DNA from: an uncultured Lactobacillus sp.
Lineage (GTDB): Bacteria; Bacillota; Bacilli; Lactobacillales; Lactobacillaceae
Length of the DNA stretch: 10,336 nucleotides
Assembly: GCA_947252915.1 (NCBI GenBank)
Contig: CAMXWI010000017.1
Span: 1 to 10,336 of the forward strand
Direction: 5' to 3'
How positions within the stretch are numbered: position 1 is the first letter of the stretch; each line of letters starts with the position of its first letter. Of the stretch, positions 6,099 through 10,336 are shown in pieces. The position numbers were made by a program, and so were the translations under genes. The notes below the pieces were generated by a model. The model did no database searches. It saw only the letters and a program-made list of their open reading frames with translations, and had not been told where the DNA came from.

Positions 6099-7325
6099 AT
6101 GGATGTGCAAACGGTCCGCAAAGATTTTCCTATTTTAAATCAACGGGTCAATGGGGAACCATTAATCTATTTTGATAATGCAGCCACTTCACAAACGCCA
6201 CTGCCAGTTCTTGATGCAGTTCGTAATTACTACTTAACAGAAAACGCTAATGTGCACCGGGGTGTTCATACGCTAGCAGAACGTGCTACAGAACATTATG
6301 AACAGGTCCGACAAAAAGTAGCGCGCTTTATCAATGCCCAAGCGGCAAAAGATATTATTTTTACCAGATCAACAACAGAGAGCCTAAACGTGATTGCGCG
6401 TGGCTTCGGCGATCAGGTTGTTGAAGCGGGCGATGAAATTGTTGTGACGGCAATGGAGCACCATAGTAATCTTGTACCGTGGCAAGAATTGGCAATGCGC
6501 ACTGGGGCACAACTCAAGTTTATTGAATTAGATGCCGAACAGAAATTATCCTTGAAAAGCGCGGCGGAACAAATTACGTCACGAACGAAAATTGTGGCGG
6601 TGACGGCTGCTTCTAACGTACTCGGGACGTTGACACCTATTCGCAAATTAGCAAATTTAGCTCATCAGGTCCAGGCTTTTTTTGTAGTGGATGCTGCTCA
6701 GCTAGTAGGTCATCGACCAGTTGATGTGCAGAAGTGGGATGCTGATTTCATTGCATTTTCTGGTCATAAAATGTTAGCACCCACTGGCATTGGGGTTCTA
6801 TACGGCCGTAGCGATGTCCTTCAGATGACGTGTCCAGTGCAGTTTGGAGGCGAAATGATCGAAGATGTTACCCGCACGAAGACGACTTTCAAGCGTGCAC
6901 CACTGGGGTTTGAAGCTGGAACCCCCAATATTAGTGGGGTAATCGGTCTCGGGGCAGCGATTGATTATTTAAAGCAAATTGGCTTTTCGGCGATTGAACA
7001 ACAAGAGCAGGGGCTGGCTAACTACCTTTTACCACGGCTTCGTGAAGTTGATGGTGTAACATTATATGGAACGCAACAAGAGCACACGGGAGTGTTTGCT
7101 TTTAATCTTAGCGGGCTCCATCCCCATGATGTTGCAACTGGACTGGATATGGAAGGGGTCGCTGTACGGGCTGGTCACCATTGCGCGCAACCGTTGATGC
7201 ATACGCTCGGGGTTAACGCAACGGTTCGCGCTAGTGTTGCCTTTTACAATACAATTGATGAATGTCAGCGGTTCTTGGATGCCCTCGTGGCGGTAAGGGA
7301 GTTTTTTCAAAATGGGCTTAGCTAA
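6099..7325 (+). CDS. sufS: Cysteine desulfurase, SufS type
   Basis: PLP-dependent enzyme that removes sulfur from L-cysteine, leaving alanine and a persulfide on the active-site cysteine. The 408-residue length is normal for group II (SufS/CsdA) enzymes. Visible residues are YFDNAATSQTP (24-34), His121-His122, VDAAQ with Asp198 (PLP nitrogen partner), SGHK with PLP-binding Lys224, and RAGHHCAQP (357-365) with catalytic Cys362 in the short group II loop. The start at ATG 6099 has AGAAGGGA just upstream. Its 3' end overlaps sufU by 14 nt, which indicates translational coupling and a dedicated sulfur acceptor. Genes for the SufBCD scaffold are absent from the window. Confidence 0.94.
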   Translation: MDVQTVRKDFPILNQRVNGEPLIYFDNAATSQTPLPVLDAVRNYYLTENANVHRGVHTLAERATEHYEQVRQKVARFINAQAAKDIIFTRSTTESLNVIARGFGDQVVEAGDEIVVTAMEHHSNLVPWQELAMRTGAQLKFIELDAEQKLSLKSAAEQITSRTKIVAVTAASNVLGTLTPIRKLANLAHQVQAFFVVDAAQLVGHRPVDVQKWDADFIAFSGHKMLAPTGIGVLYGRSDVLQMTCPVQFGGEMIEDVTRTKTTFKRAPLGFEAGTPNISGVIGLGAAIDYLKQIGFSAIEQQEQGLANYLLPRLREVDGVTLYGTQQEHTGVFAFNLSGLHPHDVATGLDMEGVAVRAGHHCAQPLMHTLGVNATVRASVAFYNTIDECQRFLDALVAVREFFQNGLS

Positions 7326-7758
7326 ATTAGGATTTTTATATAAAACGTTGGTGCTAGAACATGCCAAGCAACCACACCATTATGCTATTCACCTGCCAGA
7401 AGGGAGTCACCAAAAGACCCTTCATAATCCAACGTGTGGGGACACGGTAAATGTGGCCGTGCAAATTCAAAACGGCCAGTTACAAAAGGTTTGTTTTAAT
7501 GGCCAAGGATGTACGATTTCACAAGCAGCTGCTAGTATGATGACGGATGAATTGACTGGACGAAGCGTGGACGAAGCGCAACGATTAATTCAAGCGTTTT
7601 TAGATTTGTGCATGGGAAAAGAAATTTCGCCAACAATGCAAAGGAAGTTGGGCGACGCTGCAGTGATGGGGACCGTCGCAGAATTTCCGGCGCGGATTAA
7701 GTGTGCGACGCTGTCGTGGCATGCGGTTCAAGAAATTTTAATGCAAAATGATCAGTAA
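7312..7758 (+). CDS. sufU: SufU, zinc-dependent sulfurtransferase partner of SufS
   Basis: A 148-residue SufU/IscU-fold protein that accepts persulfide sulfur from SufS. The zinc and sulfur-transfer ligands are visible: NPTCGD with Cys42 and Asp44, GQGCTIS with Cys67, and ARIKCATLSW with Cys131. The insertion between the second and third ligands (about 85-120) is typical of SufU rather than IscU. The ATG at 7312 lies inside the sufS end, and the N-terminus MGLAKLGFLYKTLVLEH fits the family start, so no later start is preferred. The stop codon lies in a short direct repeat (ATCAGTAA at 7751-7758 and 7763-7770) that supplies a second in-frame stop. Confidence 0.93.
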   Translation: MGLAKLGFLYKTLVLEHAKQPHHYAIHLPEGSHQKTLHNPTCGDTVNVAVQIQNGQLQKVCFNGQGCTISQAAASMMTDELTGRSVDEAQRLIQAFLDLCMGKEISPTMQRKLGDAAVMGTVAEFPARIKCATLSWHAVQEILMQNDQ

Positions 7759-7771
7759 TATTATCAGTAAA

Positions 7772-7806
7772 GCGGGCGAGAGTGTGATGATTGCACTCTC
7801 GCCCGC
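7772..7806. terminator. Bidirectional terminator between sufU and msrA
   Basis: GCGGGCGAGAGTG (7772-7784) pairs perfectly with CACTCTCGCCCGC (7794-7806), giving a 13-bp GC-rich stem with a 9-nt loop between convergent genes. The T-tracts on both sides are weak and interrupted (ATTTCTTACTT on the plus strand, TTTACTGATAATATT on the minus strand), but the stem is very stable. Confidence 0.8.
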
Positions 7807-7811
7807 ATTTC

Positions 7812-8333
7812 TTACTTATTCCAATGTTGATCTTTAAATTGTTCGCGACCACCCGCTTCTTGGGCGGCATAAACGTCCGGATTTTTCTTGTAAAAGTCCT
7901 GATGGTAATCTTCAGCTAGATAAAATGGTTGTGCATCTTCAATTTGCGTGACGATCGGTTCATCAAACAGGCCACTGTCTTGAAGCTTTTGCTTAGATGC
8001 TTCCGCGATTTGACGTTGCTGGTCATCTTTAACAAAGATGACGGGTCGGTAGTTATCTCCCCGGTCCTGAAACTGACCGCTGGCATCGGTGGGATCAGTT
8101 TGGTGCCAATAAATTTCCACCAATTCTTGGTAGGAAATTACCTGGGGATCAAAAGTAATTTTTACCGCTTCAGTATGACCAGTCGTGCCAGATTTAACCT
8201 GTTCATAAGTCGGGTTGGCGATGTGACCGCCAGTATAGCCGGATTCAACTTTTTCAATTCCCGGATGGGTATCGAATGGTTCGACCATGCACCAAAAACA
8301 ACCACCAGCAAAAATTGCAGTATCTAAACTCAT
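7812..8333 (-). CDS. msrA: Peptide-methionine (S)-S-oxide reductase MsrA
   Basis: Reduces the S-epimer of methionine sulfoxide, free or in proteins, to methionine. The 173-residue protein has the diagnostic [11 protein letters not shown] (10-20) with catalytic Cys12, plus SGYTGG (31-36), [15 protein letters not shown] (49-63) and the YFW-type HQTDPT (77-82). The only cysteines are Cys12 and Cys15; the C-terminal resolving cysteines of E. coli-type MsrA are missing. Recycling would have to use Cys15 or a direct reductant (inference). AGGAGG lies eight bases before the ATG. The gene starts 13 nt after the metQ-like stop, so it is in the same T-box-controlled transcript, linking methionine repair to methionine supply. 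Confidence 0.95.
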   Translation of the reverse strand: MSLDTAIFAGGCFWCMVEPFDTHPGIEKVESGYTGGHIANPTYEQVKSGTTGHTEAVKITFDPQVISYQELVEIYWHQTDPTDASGQFQDRGDNYRPVIFVKDDQQRQIAEASKQKLQDSGLFDEPIVTQIEDAQPFYLAEDYHQDFYKKNPDVYAAQEAGGREQFKDQHWNK

Positions 8334-8346
8334 TGTTCATTCCTCC

Positions 8347-9192
8347 TTAATTTTTACCAAAGATTGGCCAAGCAGCAACTTCAGAACCCTTGTAGGTTTT
8401 TTCGATGGCTTGCTTAGTTTCCTCAGTTTGGTAAGCAGCGACAACTTTTTTGTAGACTTTGTTATTCTTGTTCTTTTCTTGAACCGCAATGATATTTACG
8501 TATGGCTTGGCCTGTTTGTTAACTGGTTCGAGGTAGATAGAATCCTTCTTTGGATTCAGATTAGCGGCTTCGGCGTAATTCCCGTTAATGATTGAAGCAT
8601 CAACAGAATTTAGTGCACGGGCTGCAGTAGCCGGGTCAACTTCCTTAAATTTCAAATTTTTGGGGTTATCTGTAATATCGTTCAATGATGGTTTAATTCC
8701 AGAACCCTTTTTAACTTTGATCAAACCGGCGGATTGCAGGACATTTAAACCACGACCGAGCGTAGTTGGTTCGTTAGGAATCGCAATTGTGGCACCGTTG
8801 GGGAGGTCCTTAATGCTTTGGAATTTTTTTGAATAAACGCCCAGTGGTGAAATAACGGTATTGCCGATGGAAGTGAGGTGGGCATTTTCCTTTTTGTTGT
8901 AGGAATCAAAGTAGTAGCGGGTGAGACAAGAATGCATATCAATTTTACCTTCTTTTAGCGCCACGTCGGGTTGGACATAGTCATTAAAAGTGACGTACTG
9001 AATGGTAATGCCTTGCTTCTTTAATCGTTTACGGACGTTATTCCAAACTGGTTGTGAATCCGTACCGACTAATCCTAACCGAACCACTTTATTTTGCTGG
9101 GTAGTCCGGTGGTGAATAAAGCCAATGACTCCACCAATAACAATAATAGCGATAATGATTAATGTAATAATCCCAGAATGACGTTTTTTCAT
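8347..9192 (-). CDS. metQ: MetQ/NlpA-family substrate-binding protein with N-terminal membrane anchor
   Basis: Extracytoplasmic solute-binding component of a methionine ABC importer. The 281-residue protein starts with two lysines and an arginine, then a hydrophobic segment (about 7-26). There is no cysteine in the first 80 residues, so no lipobox: the protein is probably held by an uncleaved anchor, unlike most MetQ lipoproteins. MetQ-like stretches are LGLVGTDSQPVW (39-50), the DMHSCLTRYYFD region (85-96), IPNEPTTLGRGL (138-149) and INGNYA (202-207). A lone Cys89 lies in the region that contacts ligand in the family. Its transcript begins with a methionine T-box, which supports methionine as the ligand. 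No metN ATPase or metP/metI permease gene is in the window. AGGAGG lies seven bases before the ATG. Confidence 0.85.
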   Translation of the reverse strand: MKKRHSGIITLIIIAIIVIGGVIGFIHHRTTQQNKVVRLGLVGTDSQPVWNNVRKRLKKQGITIQYVTFNDYVQPDVALKEGKIDMHSCLTRYYFDSYNKKENAHLTSIGNTVISPLGVYSKKFQSIKDLPNGATIAIPNEPTTLGRGLNVLQSAGLIKVKKGSGIKPSLNDITDNPKNLKFKEVDPATAARALNSVDASIINGNYAEAANLNPKKDSIYLEPVNKQAKPYVNIIAVQEKNKNNKVYKKVVAAYQTEETKQAIEKTYKGSEVAAWPIFGKN

Positions 9193-9211
9193 AAGAATTC
9201 CTCCTTGATTA

Positions 9212-9259
9212 GAAAAGAAAAACGTCCCAGAGAACAGCTATGCTTATTCTATGGGACGT
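9212..9259 (-). terminator. T-box regulated terminator
   Basis: On the minus strand ACGTCCCA (9252-9259) pairs with TGGGACGT (9222-9229), followed by TTTTTCTTTTC (9221-9211). The CGTCCC arm can instead pair with AGGG and ACG of the T-box to form the antiterminator. The metQ start lies about 20 nt after the T-run. Confidence 0.92.
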
Positions 9260-9507
9260 CTGTAACGTGTTACCACCCTAATTCAGTATCTCAAGATACC
9301 CTCAGTCGGTTCATTATTTGTCACCAAATCAATCAGCTCAAACAGTAAACCGCAGCTCTGAATAACGGTTGCCACCCCGTAACCAACTTACTAATGCTCG
9401 TTAGTTAGATTTTCACAAGACCATCTTCATCAACCATTTCAGGATCGTTTTTCAGCAAACCACGACTCTCTTTGCCAGAAATTAGTGATTACTCATCTTT
9501 TCTAATC
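9212..9507 (-). ncRNA. Methionine T-box riboswitch leader
   Basis: Read on the minus strand, the leader contains all T-box hallmarks. Stem I begins with TTAGA pairing with a distant TCTAA. It has the AGTA motif on the 5' side of the specifier loop, with the helix ATCA/TGAT above and AAGA/TCTT below. The 3' side reads GAAGATGG, aligned with GAAAGGCA of glyQS, so the specifier codon is ATG (plus-strand 9422-9424), i.e. methionine. A small stem III (GTATC-TTGA-GATAC, 9286-9299) precedes the T-box AGGGTGGTAACACG (9266-9279). Its UGGU (9272-9275) would pair with an ACCA tRNA 3' end, consistent with discriminator A of tRNA-Met. Uncharged tRNA-Met should favour the antiterminator and switch on metQ and msrA. 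Confidence 0.93.
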
Positions 9508-9530
9508 ATTTTTTTAATTAAGTTGTCATT

Positions 9531-9559
9531 ATCATAACGAAACGATTTACGTCTGTCAA
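9531..9559 (-). promoter_or_regulatory. Promoter of the T-box-metQ-msrA unit
   Basis: Minus-strand consensus TTGACA (9554-9559), a 17-bp spacer and TATGAT (9531-9536). Transcription would begin near 9524, about 17 nt before the T-box stem I. The -35 lies five bases from the stop codon of the upstream oxidoreductase gene. Confidence 0.9.
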
Positions 9560-9563
9560 CCCT

Positions 9564-10070
9564 TTAGAGTGATTTTCCTAATTCATAGGCGACTTCTGGA
9601 TAGAAGCGTAAGTGATCGGGCCCCGTCACTTTACCGGCCAAAACCTGACCACCGAAACGCCAGCCAAGATCGTCGAAGATTTCTTTGAATTCAGATTTGA
9701 TATTATCAAAGTTATCGGTTTCTGCGACCGCAATCAAGACAGCCGTCTTTTCTTTGCGCAGCTCTTTGGTCCAAAATTGCATATAGTCGATAACGGTTTT
9801 CATTTGGGCCGACATCCCGAAAAAGTAGAGGGGCGTGGTAAAGACGATGGTATCAGCTTTCATCATTTGCTCTTTTAATTCACTTAATCGTTGGTTGGTT
9901 AACTGAAAATTTTGCTCGTGATCAACGTGGAGCATGGGCAAAGGATCGCTACCAGCATTAAATTGGATCACTTCATGTCCTGCTTCTTGCGCCCCAGCAC
10001 TAAACCGATTGGTAATTGCTCGGACCGCCCCATCTTTGAGTGGGCTGCCGTTAATAATCAACATGCGCAC
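9564..10070 (-). CDS. NAD(P)H-dependent FMN reductase-like flavodoxin-fold oxidoreductase
   Basis: A 168-residue protein of the flavodoxin-like FMN_red/NADPH-dependent reductase group. The N-terminal strand and phosphate loop read LIINGSPLKDGAV (4-16), the FMN phosphate site. TTPLYFFGMSAQMKTVIDYM (78-97) is the typical second flavin-binding loop and helix. The CxxC-type cysteine cluster of iron-sulfur flavoproteins from this group is absent; the corresponding segment is DPLPMLHVDHE (42-52), and the protein has no cysteine at all. It probably transfers hydride from NAD(P)H to FMN, quinones or similar acceptors; the substrate is unknown. The GTG at 10070 is chosen because AAGGAGGG (10078-10085) is optimally placed for it; an ATG two codons later is the alternative. 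No terminator separates it from the metQ promoter, so read-through is possible. Confidence 0.82.
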   Translation of the reverse strand: MRMLIINGSPLKDGAVRAITNRFSAGAQEAGHEVIQFNAGSDPLPMLHVDHEQNFQLTNQRLSELKEQMMKADTIVFTTPLYFFGMSAQMKTVIDYMQFWTKELRKEKTAVLIAVAETDNFDNIKSEFKEIFDDLGWRFGGQVLAGKVTGPDHLRFYPEVAYELGKSL

Positions 10071-10100
10071 CGTGAGTCCCTCCTTGATTTATACATTGCT

Positions 10101-10138
10101 AAACGTTCTAACTTCTATCTTAGCACTTCTCAAACGTT
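10101..10138. promoter_or_regulatory. Paired AAACGTT repeats bracketing the minus-strand promoter
   Basis: AAACGTT occurs at 10101-10107 and 10132-10138, 31 bp apart, about three helical turns. Between them, on the minus strand, is an extended -10 TGCTAAGAT (10117-10125). An alternative promoter for the oxidoreductase gene is TTGAGA (10128-10133), 17 bp, TAGAAC (10105-10110). The repeats could bind a regulator of the oxidoreductase, but seven-base repeats in A/T-rich DNA can arise by chance. Confidence 0.35.
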
Positions 10139-10142
10139 TTTG

Positions 10143-10171
10143 TTGTCTTCTTTATCGTAAATTGTTATGAT
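10143..10171 (+). promoter_or_regulatory. Promoter of the ABC-type ATPase gene
   Basis: TTGTCT (10143-10148), a 17-bp spacer and TATGAT (10166-10171), with the TGT extension directly before the -10. Start of transcription would be near 10178, giving a leader of about 30 nt, too short for a regulatory leader peptide. Confidence 0.7.
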
Positions 10172-10209
10172 TAACAGTATTTGATTAAATTATACGGAGA
10201 TGAAAATAG

Positions 10210-10336
10210 ATGGCCGTTTTAGATGTTTCGGGACTGACGATGAGTTTTGCGGATAAAAAGCTATATGAAAATGCCAGTTTTCAGCTCGAAAAGGGCGAAC
10301 ATATGGGAGTGGTTGGCCAAAATGGGGCTGGTAAGT
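10210..10336 (+). CDS. ABC-type ATPase, probable ABC-F protein (5' fragment)
   Basis: Only the first 42 codons are in the window. The frame starts MAVLDVSGLTMSFADKKLY and reaches a Walker A motif GQNGAGK at residues 36-42. An ATPase domain beginning at residue 1, with the pattern MSF..KKLYENASF.L.KGE, is characteristic of ABC-F proteins, the soluble ribosome-associated group that includes EttA, Uup and antibiotic-protection factors. An ABC transporter ATPase cannot be excluded without the rest. The ribosome-binding site CGGAG (10195-10199) is modest and about ten bases from the ATG. Confidence 0.75.
   Translation, partial: MAVLDVSGLTMSFADKKLYENASFQLEKGEHMGVVGQNGAGK

Noticed and set aside
7929..8595. 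Plus-strand reading frames of 132 and 102 residues
   Set aside because: They lie opposite msrA and the metQ-like gene, have no ribosome-binding sites of note, and read as antisense translations of those genes.
1..10336. CRISPR arrays, insertion sequences, phage genes, tRNA or rRNA genes
   Set aside because: No spaced direct repeats of suitable length, transposase-like products, terminal inverted repeats or tRNA cloverleaf sequences were seen. The only structured RNA recognised is the T-box leader.

Overview
The window looks like chromosomal DNA from a Gram-positive, low-to-moderate GC lactic acid bacterium, most likely a member of the Lactobacillaceae (inference). Pointers are strong AGGAGG ribosome-binding sites, catabolite-responsive (cre) elements, a methionine T-box riboswitch, a SufS-SufU pair of Firmicute type, and dense gene packing on both strands. 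The species cannot be fixed from the sequence alone.

Region 1 (1-5978) is a pentose and deoxypentose catabolic locus in two transcription units. The first unit, deoC - DUF4432 mutarotase-like gene - deoK, has a clear promoter with two tandem cre-like sites just downstream of its -10, and ends in a strong terminator at 2868-2908. The second unit, rbsK - rbsD - FucP-family symporter, sits behind a 330-bp intergenic region holding at least five LacI/CcpA-type operator-like sequences and an A-tract tandem repeat. The two ribokinase-family paralogues can be told apart by one sugar-contact position. The first has Met12 where ribokinase has Asn (the deoxyribokinase signature), and the second keeps Asn12. 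A coherent pathway follows. The symporter imports the sugar, and anomers or ring forms are interconverted by the mutarotase-like protein and by RbsD. DeoK makes deoxyribose-5-phosphate and RbsK makes ribose-5-phosphate. DeoC splits deoxyribose-5-phosphate into acetaldehyde and glyceraldehyde-3-phosphate.

Region 2 (5931-7806) starts with an extended -10 promoter abutting the terminator of the symporter gene. It drives a 28-residue single-span membrane peptide, then sufS and sufU, which overlap by 14 nt. No sufB, sufC or sufD is present here. A 13-bp GC-rich hairpin separates sufU from the converging genes.

Region 3 (7812-9559, minus strand) is a methionine unit: promoter, T-box leader with an AUG specifier and a UGGU acceptor-pairing bulge, metQ-like substrate-binding protein, msrA. 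The binding protein has an N-terminal membrane anchor and no lipobox cysteine.

Region 4 (9564-10336) has a flavodoxin-fold NAD(P)H:FMN-type oxidoreductase (minus strand, GTG start) divergent from the first 42 codons of an ABC-type ATPase, probably ABC-F, which runs off the right edge.

Most gene families are familiar. The most distinctive parts are the dense operator architecture of the deo/rbs locus, the two specialised kinases sharing one transporter, the tiny membrane peptide ahead of sufSU, and the riboswitch-controlled metQ-msrA pair.
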